From: Sneathiellales bacterium
GTDB taxonomy: Bacteria; Pseudomonadota; Alphaproteobacteria; JANQFL01
Assembly (NCBI GenBank): GCA_028277845.1
Contig: JANQFL010000108.1
Coordinates: forward strand, 62,001-126,000
Length of the DNA: 64,000 bases
Direction: 5' to 3'
Below, piece by piece: positions 51,989 to 60,964 of the stretch; within the stretch, counting starts at the first letter, position 1, and each line of letters begins with the position of its first letter. The notes below the pieces were generated by a model. That model did not search any database. It saw only the letters and a program-made list of their open reading frames with translations, and was not told the DNA's origin. The translations under genes were made by a program, and so were the position numbers.

Positions 51989-53740
51989 TCAAACAGACAA
52001 CCGTTCCGCCGGTAGAGTCATCGTCACGGTGGTGCCGTTGCCTTTTTGGCTTTCAACCGTCAAATCCCCGCCGTGCAATTCGCACAAGGATTTGGCAAGC
52101 GGCAGGCCCAGGCCCGTGCCCTCGGCCTTGCGCGTGGCGGCCGATGCGGCCTGGCCGAACGGTTCCAGGGCCCGGGGGATTTCCTCTTCCGACATGCCGA
52201 TGCCGGTATCGCGGACCACCACCACCAGATCGCCCGACCGGTCGATTTGGCCGGAGACGGTTATCTCGCCGCCCGACGGCGTGAACTTGACCGCGTTGGA
52301 CAGCAGATTGATCAGCACCTGTTTCAGCTTGCGCTGATCGCCGAACAACTCGGGCATGTCCGACGGCGTGTCGATAATGACCCGCACGCCGGCCACGTCG
52401 GCCCGGTTGCTGATCAGGCGCACGCAACTCTCGATGACCGAGAAGACGTCGAACCGCTCCTCCTCCAGCTTCATCTGGCCCGATTCGATGACCGACAGAT
52501 CGAGAATGTCGTTGATGATCTGCAGCAGGTGCGATCCGCTTTCGTGAATGTTGGTGACGTAGTCCACATAGCGTTCGCTGCCGACGGCGCCGAACATCTG
52601 CTCCTTGATCACCTCGGAGAAACCGATGATGGCGTTCAGGGGCGTGCGCAGTTCGTGACTCATGTTGGCGAGGAATTCCGACTTGGCCCGGTTGGCGAAC
52701 TCGGCCTGTTCCTTGGCCTGGCGCAGGCCCGCCTCCGCCCGCTGGCGGTCGCGGGTTTCCAGGGTCAGGGCCACCAGATGGGCGATGGTGGTGGCGAAGT
52801 TGACTTCCTCCAACGTCCATTGCCGTGGGCCGCCGACATGTTCGAGACACAGAATGCCCGCCAGCTTGCCGCGCGCCCGGATGGGCGCGTCGAGCATGGC
52901 ATGCACGCCGTGGGGTTCGAACAGGATTTGCCTGAATTCATGGGTCCGCGGGTCGTTGACGGCATCGCCCGCGTCGATGACCAGCCCTTGCGACAAGGCC
53001 GAGAAGTACTCCGGGAAATCCTCGGCCGAGATCTGCGTGCCGGCGTGATGCCGCGCGCTCTCCCGGATATAGAGATTTTCGCAGGCCAGAACGCTCTGAT
53101 CGTCGTTGAAGAACCACACGCCGGCGCGCGCCACGTCGAAGGCGACGGCGGCGGCTTCGGTCACTTCGTGCATGGCCGCGGTGATGTCGCCCGACAGCAT
53201 GGCGTCGCTGGATGCCAGATTGACCAGGGTTTCCGATTGGGCCCGCAGGCGCTGTTCGCTGGCGCGGATGGCTTCCTCTGCGTTGGTCCGCTCGGTGATG
53301 TCGGTATAGGTGGTGACGAACCCGCCTTCCGGCAGCGGATTGCCGCGCACTTCGATGACGGTGCCGTCCGGGCGCCGGCGCACCAGGGTGTGGGGCTGAA
53401 ACTGCCTGGCCAGGTCGACGCGGACCCGCACCAGTTCCTCCAGATCGCCGTCGCCGTATTCGCCCCGTTCGGCGTTGAAGCGGATGACATCCTCGAACGT
53501 GGATACGCCCGGCTCGAAACGCCCGTCCGGCAGTTCGAGCAGGTCGAGGAACAGGGCGTTGAAGGCGACGATGTTCAAGTCGGCGTCGACCACGCTGACG
53601 CCCATGGGCATGTTGTCGATGGCCGTCTGCAGTGTCACGCCATCGGCGGTCTTCAGGGCGGTTACGTCGCCGCGATCGGTCGGGTTCGGGCCGGTTGCCG
53701 GACGGGGACGTGTCATGGTTTCGTCTTTGGCCGCAGTCAT
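51989..53740 (-). CDS. PAS-GAF sensor histidine kinase
   Basis: I prefer ATG 53740 (MTAAKDETMTRPRP), giving 583 residues; the open frame runs to 54019 but those residues are not conserved in character. The PAS-type domain is at about 30-150 (NMPMGVSVVDADLNIVAFN) and the GAF domain at about 170-325. The kinase core has the H box FLANMSHELRTPLNAIIGFS, N box INLLSNAVKFTP, G1 DTGIGMSEEEI and G2 GTGLGLPLAKSL. There is no transmembrane segment, so it is cytoplasmic. No partner response regulator is adjacent. It is divergent from the gamma-glutamyltransferase gene. Confidence 0.92.
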   Translation of the reverse strand: MTAAKDETMTRPRPATGPNPTDRGDVTALKTADGVTLQTAIDNMPMGVSVVDADLNIVAFNALFLDLLELPDGRFEPGVSTFEDVIRFNAERGEYGDGDLEELVRVRVDLARQFQPHTLVRRRPDGTVIEVRGNPLPEGGFVTTYTDITERTNAEEAIRASEQRLRAQSETLVNLASSDAMLSGDITAAMHEVTEAAAVAFDVARAGVWFFNDDQSVLACENLYIRESARHHAGTQISAEDFPEYFSALSQGLVIDAGDAVNDPRTHEFRQILFEPHGVHAMLDAPIRARGKLAGILCLEHVGGPRQWTLEEVNFATTIAHLVALTLETRDRQRAEAGLRQAKEQAEFANRAKSEFLANMSHELRTPLNAIIGFSEVIKEQMFGAVGSERYVDYVTNIHESGSHLLQIINDILDLSVIESGQMKLEEERFDVFSVIESCVRLISNRADVAGVRVIIDTPSDMPELFGDQRKLKQVLINLLSNAVKFTPSGGEITVSGQIDRSGDLVVVVRDTGIGMSEEEIPRALEPFGQAASAATRKAEGTGLGLPLAKSLCELHGGDLTVESQKGNGTTVTMTLPAERLSV

Positions 53741-54004
53741 GGTCTTATGCCGAATAACCGCAATGTTAGGCCGGCGCCTATTCGATAGTCTAAGATTGCG
53801 ATTGGCTCTGACCCCGATTATCAATCGGAAGTTATACGAATTGGTAAACCTTACGGGGAAATGCGGGCGTTTGCCGTCATCCGCCGGTAGCAGGTCCGAA
53901 CCGGCTAATTCTTTGGAATACAAGGCTTTCACCGATTTTCGTGGACAAATACCGTTGTGGCGGCCCAAATCACGGGTCAACAAAATCCGGGGAGTCGGAA
54001 TAAA

Positions 54005-55564
54005 GTGAGGCGCATTCAAACCTGGCAGGCGGTCAAGCCGGCCGTTTCCATTTCAACCGGCGCGGTGGCGTCGCAAAGCCTCGAGGCGGCCACGCTCGGC
54101 GCCGAAATCCTCGCCGCCGGCGGCAACGCGGTCGATGCCGCCGTGGTCACCGGTCTGGCCATGAACGCCGCCGAGCCGTGGATGAGCGGCATCGGCGGCG
54201 GCGGTTACATGGTGGTCTACAGTGCCGCCGCCAAGGCGGTGCGGGTCGTCGATTTCTCCATGGTGTCGCCGGCGGGCCTGCGGGCCGCGGACTACCCCAT
54301 CGTCGGCGCGCCCGAGGCGGACGGCCTGTTTCCCTGGCCGGCGGTCAGGGACAACCGCAACAACACCGGCTACCTGTCCATGGCCGTGCCGGGCAATGTG
54401 GACGGCTTGGGCCTGGCGCTCGAAACCTTCGGCACGCTCTCGTGGTCCGACGCGCTGCAGCCGGCCATCGGCCTGGCGCGGAAGGGACTGCCGCTCGATT
54501 GGTGGTCGACCCTCAACATCGCCTCCACGGCGGCCGAGCTGCGCCTGTTCGACACCAGCGCGCGGATTTACCTGCCGGACGGCCTGCCGCCGTTGCCGTC
54601 CGCCGAAGGCGCCGACACACGGCTGCCGCTCGGCGGCCTGGCCGAGACCCTGGGCCATCTCGCGGCGCACGGCCGGCGCGCGTTCTACGACGGCGACCTG
54701 GCACGCTCCATCGTGTCCGACGTGGCGGCGGGCGGCGGGCGGCTGTCCGCCGACGACCTCGCCGGCTACCGGGCGCGCATCGTCGATCCCCTGGTGCACG
54801 ATTATGGCCGGGCGGCGCTGCACCTGGTGCCGGGCCTCAGCGGCGGACCGACCATGGCGCGGGCGCTGACCGCTATGCAGGCGGCGGGATTGACGGAAGA
54901 GCGCCCCGGCGCCCGGGCGTTCGCCACCTACTACCGGGCGCTGCGCGACGCCTACACCGAGCGCCTCGGCACCATGGGGCATGGCGGCGACGGCGGCCGG
55001 TCGTGTACCACCCATATCTCGGCCGTCGACCGCGACGGCAACATGGTCGCCCTGACCCAGACCCTGCTGGCGCGCTTCGGCTCCAAGGTGGTGCTGCCCG
55101 GTTCCAACATCCTGATGAACAACGGCATCGCCTGGTTCAATCCCGAACCGGGTCACCCGAACGCGCTGGCCCCGGCGGTGCGGCCGCTCTCCAACATGTC
55201 GCCCGTGGTGGCCTTGCGGGACGGCGATCCCTGGTTCACCGTCGGCGCCTCGGGCGGGCGCAAGATCGTGCCCGCCGTGACCCAGCTCACGTCTTTCATG
55301 GCCGATTTCGACATGGACCCCGACGCGGCCTGGCACCAGCCGCGCATCGACGTCAGCGATCCCGCCCAGGCGATCTACGATCCGCGCCTGGACGACGACG
55401 TCGTGGCGGCGCTGGCGGACGTCGGGCCGGCGGTGCCGGGCGAGCTGTGCGCCTTTCCCGCCCTCTATGCCTGCGCCAACGGCATGAAGCGCGGCGCGGA
55501 CGGCACCTGGTTCGGCGCCACGGACATCATGACCCCGTGGTCGGGCGTCGCCACGGCCGGCTGA
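54005..55564 (+). CDS. Gamma-glutamyltransferase family protein
   Basis: The start at GTG 54005 has GGGAG about ten bases upstream and gives 519 residues. The sequence has the Ntn-hydrolase features of gamma-glutamyltransferases: AAGGNAVDAAVVTGLAMN, SGIGGGGYMVVY, and the autocleavage/nucleophile Thr in SCTTHISAVDRDGNMVALTQ. GGRKIVPAVTQ follows near the C-terminus. There is no signal peptide, so it looks cytoplasmic. Its natural substrate could be glutathione-like or another gamma-glutamyl amide; a link to the glutamylation pathway 17 kb upstream is only a guess. Confidence 0.9.
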   Translation: MRRIQTWQAVKPAVSISTGAVASQSLEAATLGAEILAAGGNAVDAAVVTGLAMNAAEPWMSGIGGGGYMVVYSAAAKAVRVVDFSMVSPAGLRAADYPIVGAPEADGLFPWPAVRDNRNNTGYLSMAVPGNVDGLGLALETFGTLSWSDALQPAIGLARKGLPLDWWSTLNIASTAAELRLFDTSARIYLPDGLPPLPSAEGADTRLPLGGLAETLGHLAAHGRRAFYDGDLARSIVSDVAAGGGRLSADDLAGYRARIVDPLVHDYGRAALHLVPGLSGGPTMARALTAMQAAGLTEERPGARAFATYYRALRDAYTERLGTMGHGGDGGRSCTTHISAVDRDGNMVALTQTLLARFGSKVVLPGSNILMNNGIAWFNPEPGHPNALAPAVRPLSNMSPVVALRDGDPWFTVGASGGRKIVPAVTQLTSFMADFDMDPDAAWHQPRIDVSDPAQAIYDPRLDDDVVAALADVGPAVPGELCAFPALYACANGMKRGADGTWFGATDIMTPWSGVATAG

Positions 55565-55627
55565 GGACCGTTTGACCTTCCCTGTCCTGGAAGCCTCACC
55601 GTGACGGCTGAAGGGGAGTGTGTGTGC

Positions 55628-56035
55628 ATGGGCGCGGCAAAACAGACGGTTCTGATCGGCGTGGCGCTGGCGGTGGCCGCCGGCTTGGCCATCAAGTGGT
55701 GGTCCGGCAAGGAGAGCACCGGGCCGCATGTGGCCGTGACCGTGCCGGACCTCAGTGCCCTGGCGCGGCACGGCGCCCGGGCATTCGCCCGCAACTGCAC
55801 GGCCTGCCATGGCGACAACGCGGCCGGGTCGGACCAGGGACCGCCGCTGATCCATAAGATCTACGAACCCGGCCACCACGGCGACGGCGCCATCGTGCGC
55901 GCCATCACCCAGGGCGTGCGCGGGCATCACTGGCCGTTCGGCAACATGCCGCGTCAGCCCCAGGTCACCCGGGACGAAACCCGGGCCATCATCGCCTATC
56001 TGCGCGAGGTGCAGCGGGCCAACGGCATTCATTGA
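55628..56035 (+). CDS. Membrane-anchored monohaem cytochrome c
   Basis: From ATG 55628 (AAGGGGAG upstream) the protein has 135 residues: an uncleaved N-terminal membrane helix (TVLIGVALAVAAGLAIKWW), then a cytochrome c domain with haem motif CTACH and a later Met ligand in GNMPRQPQV. It would carry electrons in the periplasm while tethered to the membrane. The open frame can start at GTG/ATG as far up as 55601. It lies 63 bases after the gamma-glutamyltransferase gene and 75 bases before the MDR gene. Confidence 0.9.
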   Translation: MGAAKQTVLIGVALAVAAGLAIKWWSGKESTGPHVAVTVPDLSALARHGARAFARNCTACHGDNAAGSDQGPPLIHKIYEPGHHGDGAIVRAITQGVRGHHWPFGNMPRQPQVTRDETRAIIAYLREVQRANGIH

Positions 56036-56110
56036 GGGCATGGCTCCGGCTTGACCGGCTGTCGGCGGCGATGCACTCTGCCTCGCCGCCACCGTAACGA
56101 GTGAGATGCC

Positions 56111-57127
56111 ATGAAAGCCGTCGAAATCCGCGACACCTGGAGCCTGGACAGCCTGACCATGACCGAGCGGCCCGATCCCGAGCCGGGTCCGGGCGAGCTG
56201 ATCCTGGCCATGCGCGCGGCCACCCTGAACTACCGCGATGCGCTGATGGTGCAGGGCGGCTACGGTTCGGTCGGCGGCGACCTGCCGTTGATCCCGCTGT
56301 CCGACGGCGTCGGCGAGGTGATCGCCGTCGGCGACGGCGTGCGGGACTTCTCGGTCGGCGACCGGGCGTCACCCACCTTCTTCGCCGGCTGGACCGGCGG
56401 CCGACCGACGGCGGCCAAGTTCGCGACCTCGTTGGGCGGCCCGCTGGACGGCGTCATGGCCGAGCGTATGGCCGTGCCGGCGGAGAGCGCGGTCAAGGTG
56501 GCCGGTCATCTGACCGATATCGAAGCCGCCGCCTACACCTGCGCCGGCGTGACGGCCTGGAGCGCCGTGCTCGGCCATGGCGGCGTCGGACCGGGCGACA
56601 CGGTCCTGGTCCAGGGCACCGGCGGCGTTTCGCTGTTCGCCCTGCAGTTCGCCAAATTCGCCGGCGCCCGCATCATCGCCACGTCGTCCAGCGACGAAAA
56701 ACTCGAGCGGGTCCGGGCCATGGGCGCGGATGAGGTCATCAATTACAAGACCACCGACAAGTGGGGCAAGCTGGCGGCGGAAATGGCCGGCGGCGACGGC
56801 GTCGACCTGGTCGTCGAAGTGGGCGGCGCCGGCACCCTGGCGCAGTCCGTGCGGGCGGTGAAGGTCGGCGGCCAGATCGGCCTGATCGGCGTGCTCGGCG
56901 GCGCCCGCAGCGAGCTGAATCTGCCCCTCATCGTCATGCGCGACATCCGCCTGCAGGGCGTCACCGTGGGCTCGCGCGAACGCTTTCAGGATCTCATGCG
57001 CGCCGTCGCCCAGCACCGGTCCCGCCCGGTGATGGACAAGACCTTCGCCTTCGATGAATTGAAACCGGCGCTCGAATACCTCATGGCCGGCCGCCATTTC
57101 GGCAAGGTCGCCGTCGGCATCGGCTGA
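56111..57127 (+). CDS. NAD(P)-dependent MDR-superfamily alcohol dehydrogenase/quinone reductase
   Basis: This 338-residue protein has the MDR fold. The GroES-like domain contains TLNYRDALMVQGGYG and PLIPLSDGVGEVIAVGDGV. The nucleotide-binding domain contains VLVQGTGGVSLFALQFAKFA and IATSSSDEKLERVRAMGADEVINY. The catalytic Zn ligands of alcohol dehydrogenase are not evident, so a zinc-free reductase is likely. It precedes an SDR gene by 42 bases and probably shares its transcript. The substrate is unknown. Confidence 0.92.
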   Translation: MKAVEIRDTWSLDSLTMTERPDPEPGPGELILAMRAATLNYRDALMVQGGYGSVGGDLPLIPLSDGVGEVIAVGDGVRDFSVGDRASPTFFAGWTGGRPTAAKFATSLGGPLDGVMAERMAVPAESAVKVAGHLTDIEAAAYTCAGVTAWSAVLGHGGVGPGDTVLVQGTGGVSLFALQFAKFAGARIIATSSSDEKLERVRAMGADEVINYKTTDKWGKLAAEMAGGDGVDLVVEVGGAGTLAQSVRAVKVGGQIGLIGVLGGARSELNLPLIVMRDIRLQGVTVGSRERFQDLMRAVAQHRSRPVMDKTFAFDELKPALEYLMAGRHFGKVAVGIG

Positions 57128-57169
57128 CGTCCACACCACACACGACACGCGTCACAAGGGAGTGAACCA

Positions 57170-57997
57170 ATGAGCAAACTGGACGGCAAAGTCGCCCTGG
57201 TCAGCGGCTCGGGCCGCGGCATCGGCCGGGCCATCGCCATGAAGCTGGCTTCGGAAGGCGCCCGAATCGTGGTCAACGATCTCGACCGCGCGCCGGCGGA
57301 GGACACCACCGCCGCCCTCAAGGCGACGGGCGTCGACGCCGTCGCCTGCGTCGGCGACGTCACGGCGCCCGACTTCGGCGAGCGCTTCGTCGCCACCGCT
57401 GTCGACAGCTTCGGCGCCGTCGACATCATCGTCAACAACGCCGGCTATACCTGGGACAATGTCATCCAGAAGATGGAAGACGAGCAGTGGTACGCCATGA
57501 TGGACGTGCACGTCACCGCGCCGTTCCGCATTCTGCGTGCCGCCTCCGAGTTCATCCGCGCCAGGGCCAAGGAGGAAAAGGCGGCGGGGCAATCCGTTTA
57601 CAGAAAAGTGGTCAACATCTCCTCCATCGCCGGGCTTTACGGCAATGCCGGCCAGATGGGCTATGCGGCGGGCAAGTCGGCCATGGTCGGCATCACCCGC
57701 ACGCTCTGCAAGGAATGGGGCCGTTACAACGTCAACGTCAATTGCGTCGCCTTCGGCCTGATCGAAACCCGCCTGACCCAGCCCCTCGCCGACGGCCAGG
57801 CGACCATCCAGATGGGCAACAAGGAGATCAACGTCGGCATCCAGCCCCACATGCTGGCGATGATGAACCAGGTCATCCCATTGGGCCGCGGCGGAACGGC
57901 GGAGGAGGCGGCCGACGCCGTCTATCTGTTCTGCTCGCCCGAATCCAACTACATCAGCGGCCAGGTGCTGGTGGCGGGCGGCGGCTTGCTGATGTGA
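57170..57997 (+). CDS. SDR family NAD(P)-dependent oxidoreductase
   Basis: The 275-residue SDR has the cofactor motif SGSGRGIGRAIA (the TGxxxGxG motif starts SG here), NNAG in DIIVNNAGY, and the catalytic Ser (NISSIAG), Tyr and Lys in GYAAGKSAMVG. Length and motifs fit a classical 3-ketoacyl reductase-like SDR. Its terminator may be the one at 58167. Together with the MDR gene and the FAH-family hydratase it suggests degradation of a carbonyl compound, but the pathway is not clear. Confidence 0.93.
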   Translation: MSKLDGKVALVSGSGRGIGRAIAMKLASEGARIVVNDLDRAPAEDTTAALKATGVDAVACVGDVTAPDFGERFVATAVDSFGAVDIIVNNAGYTWDNVIQKMEDEQWYAMMDVHVTAPFRILRAASEFIRARAKEEKAAGQSVYRKVVNISSIAGLYGNAGQMGYAAGKSAMVGITRTLCKEWGRYNVNVNCVAFGLIETRLTQPLADGQATIQMGNKEINVGIQPHMLAMMNQVIPLGRGGTAEEAADAVYLFCSPESNYISGQVLVAGGGLLM

Positions 57998-58039
57998 TTT
58001 GGCCATCCGGCCACCTAAACGGACCCAAAACGGACATTG

Positions 58040-58082
58040 TGTGACGGACGTCACAGTCCGCCATGGCCGGTCCGCCTATAGT
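58040..58082 (+). promoter_or_regulatory. CRP-type site with class II spacing and -10 element
   Basis: TGTGACGGACGTCACA (58040-58055) is a perfect CRP-family palindrome, TGTGA-N6-TCACA. A -10 element TATAGT is at 58077-58082, so transcription would start near 58089. The palindrome centre is then 41.5 bases upstream, the canonical class II activator position. The motif is seen; activity is inferred. Confidence 0.68.
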
Positions 58083-58088
58083 GACTAT

Positions 58089-58199
58089 GGAAACGAATTT
58101 GGCGCGTGGAAGATGGATTTAGCCAAAGCTCCGTTTTCACTACCTCTCACTCCGAATACTCAATACGGCCCCGGTCTCTCCCCGGGGCCTCTTTTTTTG
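58089..58199 (+). ncRNA. Candidate small RNA, about 110 nt, with intrinsic terminator
   Basis: Between the SDR and hydratase genes there is a CRP-type promoter (58040-58082) and, about 80 bases downstream, an intrinsic terminator at 58167-58199. A transcript starting near 58089 would be about 110 nt. It has no supported ORF: an ATG at 58111 has only a weak GGAAG directly before it. The region CTACCTCTCACTCC (about 58139-58153) is unpaired-looking and C/U-rich, like the anti-Shine-Dalgarno segments of many alphaproteobacterial sRNAs. It could instead be the 5' leader of the hydratase gene, but the terminator argues against that. Confidence 0.5.
58167..58199 (+). terminator. Rho-independent terminator
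   Basis: The stem GGCCCCGG / CCGGGGCC (58167-58174 with 58182-58189) with a seven-base loop TCTCTCC is followed by TCTTTTTTT. It is the clearest intrinsic terminator in the window. It ends the candidate small RNA and can also stop readthrough from the SDR gene. Confidence 0.9.
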
Positions 58200-58240
58200 C
58201 GATCAGTGTATGCTGACGACCGGATATTTTGGGAGCCGCC

Positions 58241-59032
58241 ATGAACACGATCGTCGATGAATTGGTTGCCGCCCGGTTGCACGGCGCGCCGTTGACCGAT
58301 ATGGACCGGTCGATCATGCCGGTGTCGTTGGAGCAGGGTTACGCCGTCCAGGATGCCTTGCACCGGCGGCTGGGCGAGACCGTCTTGGGCCGGCGCTGCG
58401 GCTGGAAGATCGGCTGCACCACGCAGGTCATGCAGCAGTATATGCAGATCGACAGTCCGTGCGCCGGCGGCGTATTCGCCTCGACGGTGCTGGTCTCGCC
58501 GGTCGATGTGCCCTATGCGGCCTATGTGCGGCCGGGGGTGGAATGCGAGATCGCGGTGCGCCTGGGTGACGACCTGCCGGCCGCTGGGGCGCCCTATGAC
58601 CGGGCCGCCGTGGCCGCCGCCGTGGCCCATGTGCATGCCGCCATCGAAATCGTCGATGAGCGCTTCACCAATTGGCGCGACCAGGAAACCCCGGTGCTGG
58701 TGGCCGACGATTTCTTCCAGGCCGGCGCCGTCATCGGTCCGCCGGTGGATTTCACACCCGGCATGGACCTGGCGGCCGTGGCGGGGGACATGTCCGTCAA
58801 CGGCCGGTTGATCGGGCAGGGCATGGGCGCCGACGTGCTCGGCCATCCCCTCGATGCCCTGGCGTGGCTGGCCAACCTGCTGGCCGGGCGCGGTCTTGGT
58901 CTCGAACAGGGCGATCTGGTGCTGACCGGTTCGGTGGTGCAGACCCGCTGGGTCGACGCCGGCGACACGGTCGTCTTGCGCATCGCCGGGCTGGGCGATG
59001 CACGGGTGACGTTTACCGAATACGCGGAATGA
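58241..59032 (+). CDS. 2-keto-4-pentenoate hydratase / FAH-family protein
   Basis: From ATG 58241 (GGGAG five bases upstream) the protein has 263 residues. It has family features of MhpD/DmpE-type hydratases: GWKIGCTTQVMQQYMQID, RPGVECEIAVRLGDDLP with the acidic metal ligands, and EIVDERFTNWRDQETPVLVADD. The C-terminal segment GLGLEQGDLVLTGSV closes the FAH fold. These enzymes hydrate 2-oxopent-4-enoates or decarboxylate related oxo-acids in aromatic-ring cleavage. No ring-cleavage genes are adjacent, so the substrate is open. It converges with pckA. Confidence 0.92.
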   Translation: MNTIVDELVAARLHGAPLTDMDRSIMPVSLEQGYAVQDALHRRLGETVLGRRCGWKIGCTTQVMQQYMQIDSPCAGGVFASTVLVSPVDVPYAAYVRPGVECEIAVRLGDDLPAAGAPYDRAAVAAAVAHVHAAIEIVDERFTNWRDQETPVLVADDFFQAGAVIGPPVDFTPGMDLAAVAGDMSVNGRLIGQGMGADVLGHPLDALAWLANLLAGRGLGLEQGDLVLTGSVVQTRWVDAGDTVVLRIAGLGDARVTFTEYAE

Positions 59033-59041
59033 ACGTGCGGA

Positions 59042-60649
59042 TCAGGCCGCGTGCGGCGCGGCGGCCTTGATGTCCTGGGTGACGTGCTCCTCGAACTGGA
59101 CGAAGTTGTCGTTGAACCGTCCGGCCAGGTCGCGGGCCTTGTCGTCGTAGGCCGTCTTGTCGGCCCAGGTGTTGCGCGGCGACAGCACGTCGTCGGGCAC
59201 GCCCGGGCAGTGCTGCGGCACCAGCAGGCCGAAATTGGGGTCGGTGTCCACCGGCACGTCGGCCAGGGTGCCGTCCAGTGCGGCGTTGAGCAGGGCGCGG
59301 GTATGGCCGATCGGCATGCGGTGGCCGGTGCCGTAGGCGCCGCCGGTCCAGCCGGTGTTGACCAGCCAGCAGTTGGCGCCGGTTTCGGCGATCTTCCTGC
59401 CCAGCAGCTCGGCGTAGACCGACGGATGGCGCGGCATGAACGGCGCGCCGAAGCAGGTCGAGAACGTGGCCTGCGGTTCCTTGCCCAGGCCCTTCTCGGT
59501 GCCGGCCACCTTTGCCGTATAGCCCGACAGGAAGTGGTACATGGCCTGGTCCGCCGTCAGCTTGGAAATCGGCGGCAGTACGCCGAAGGCGTCGGCGGTC
59601 AGCATGACCACGTTCTTGGGCTGGCCGGCGATGCCGGTCTCGGACGCGTTGGGGATGAAATCGATGGGGTAGGAGGCGCGGGTGTTTTCGGTCAGCGAGG
59701 CGTCGTCCAGGTCGAGCACGCGGGTGTCGCTGTCGATCATGACGTTCTCCAGCACGGTGCCGAAGCGGTTGGTGGTGGCGTGGATCTCCGGCTCGGCCTC
59801 GGCCGACAAACGGATCACCTTGGCGTAGCAGCCGCCCTCGAAATTGAACACGCCCGTATCGCCCCAGCCATGCTCGTCGTCGCCCACCAGGGTGCGCCGG
59901 GCGTCGGCCGACAGGGTGGTCTTGCCGGTGCCCGACAGGCCGAAGAACACCGCCGGGTCGTCGTTCGGGCCGACATTGACCGAACAGTGCATGGGCAGCA
60001 CGCCCTTTTCCGGCAGCAGGTAGTTGAGGATCGAGAACACCGACTTCTTGATTTCGCCGGCGTACGACGTGCCGCCGATCAGCACCAGACGCTGGCCGAA
60101 GTCGATCAGCACGCAGACGTTGGAGCGGGTGCCGTCGGTTTCCGGGTCGGCATGGAAGCCGGGCGCCTGGATGACCGTGAACTCGGGCGCGAAGCCGGCC
60201 AGTTCGTCGGGCAGCGGCTGCAGGAACATGTTGCGGGCGAACAGGTTGTGCCAGGCCGATTCGGTGATCACCCGGACGGCGAGGCGGTGGTCCTTGTGGG
60301 CGCCGGCCCAGCAGTCCTGGACGAACAGGTCGCGGCCCTGCAGGTAGCTGAGCATACGGTCGCGGATGCCGTCGAATTTCGCGCGCTCGAGCGGCTTGTT
60401 GACGGCGCCCCACCAGATGTTGCCTTCGCTGGATGGCTCGCGGCTGATGAACTTGTCGTTGGCCGAACGGCCCGTGTGCTCGCCCGTGCGCACCACCATG
60501 GCACCGCCTTGCGACAGCATGCCTTCCGAACGGCGCAGGGCCTCCTCGTACAGCGCCTCGGTCGAGAAATTCCAATGGGCCGTGTTGACGTTGCTGATGC
60601 CGTGTATGTCCAGCCCGTTACGGCTGATGAATGGTCCAGTTTGCTGCAC
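59042..60649 (-). CDS. pckA: Phosphoenolpyruvate carboxykinase (ATP)
   Basis: The 535-residue enzyme converts oxaloacetate to PEP with ATP, the first gluconeogenic step. The start is GTG 60649 with GGGGG seven bases upstream. Signatures are RSANDKFI near the N-terminus, [12 protein letters not shown] (kinase-1a P-loop), [21 protein letters not shown] (kinase-2 and metal site), and [15 protein letters not shown]. The length is standard. Together with chvI-chvG it forms an arrangement characteristic of Alphaproteobacteria, here interrupted by the HugZ-like gene. Confidence 0.98.
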   Translation of the reverse strand: MQQTGPFISRNGLDIHGISNVNTAHWNFSTEALYEEALRRSEGMLSQGGAMVVRTGEHTGRSANDKFISREPSSEGNIWWGAVNKPLERAKFDGIRDRMLSYLQGRDLFVQDCWAGAHKDHRLAVRVITESAWHNLFARNMFLQPLPDELAGFAPEFTVIQAPGFHADPETDGTRSNVCVLIDFGQRLVLIGGTSYAGEIKKSVFSILNYLLPEKGVLPMHCSVNVGPNDDPAVFFGLSGTGKTTLSADARRTLVGDDEHGWGDTGVFNFEGGCYAKVIRLSAEAEPEIHATTNRFGTVLENVMIDSDTRVLDLDDASLTENTRASYPIDFIPNASETGIAGQPKNVVMLTADAFGVLPPISKLTADQAMYHFLSGYTAKVAGTEKGLGKEPQATFSTCFGAPFMPRHPSVYAELLGRKIAETGANCWLVNTGWTGGAYGTGHRMPIGHTRALLNAALDGTLADVPVDTDPNFGLLVPQHCPGVPDDVLSPRNTWADKTAYDDKARDLAGRFNDNFVQFEEHVTQDIKAAAPHAA

Positions 60650-60964
60650 CGAATTACCCCCGGTTGATACACACCGTCTTCGCCGGTTGCTGTGAAACCC
60701 GATCTTGATGGCCGGTGCGCTTCATCTCCCAGACATCCAGTGATAGACCCGGTCTGGATGGCTGGGAGAAGAAGCGGATGGACCTGTGTTTGGGCAAGGT
60801 GATCGGAAGGTGTTTCCGCGCGCGGCGCGACGGCCTTTCGGTGATTGTTCAAACGCGGCCAGGCCGCAGGTTCCAGTCGCCACGCCAAAAGGCGTGGAGG
60901 GCGGCCAGCATAATAAGCTCCCTGACGACTCGCAACCGTTACCAGGGTTAACGGGCGGATCCCC
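60650..60964. other. Intergenic region upstream of pckA
   Basis: This 315-base gap holds the pckA promoter region, a 57-base palindrome (60719-60775, separate entry) and a short hairpin CCACGCC-aaaa-GGCGTGG at 60880-60897. I see no gene and no T-tract terminator for the upstream HugZ-like gene. Confidence 0.5.
60719..60775. repeat. Long palindrome / stem-loop upstream of pckA
   Basis: Arms of 22 bases (60719-60740 and 60754-60775; inner parts CTCCCAGACATCCAG and CTGGATGGCTGGGAG) pair at 20 of 22 positions around a 13-base spacer. No T tract follows on either strand. It may be a regulatory stem-loop in the pckA leader region or a dispersed palindromic repeat. Confidence 0.7.

Noticed and set aside
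56064-56090. Hairpin GGCGGCGA / TCGCCGCC between the cytochrome and MDR genes
   Set aside because: No T tract, and in such GC-rich DNA an eight-base stem may be chance.
54053-56092. A 679-residue open frame antisense to the gamma-glutamyltransferase and cytochrome genes
   Set aside because: It has no recognisable domain and low-complexity composition, whereas the plus-strand genes have catalytic motifs and ribosome-binding sites.
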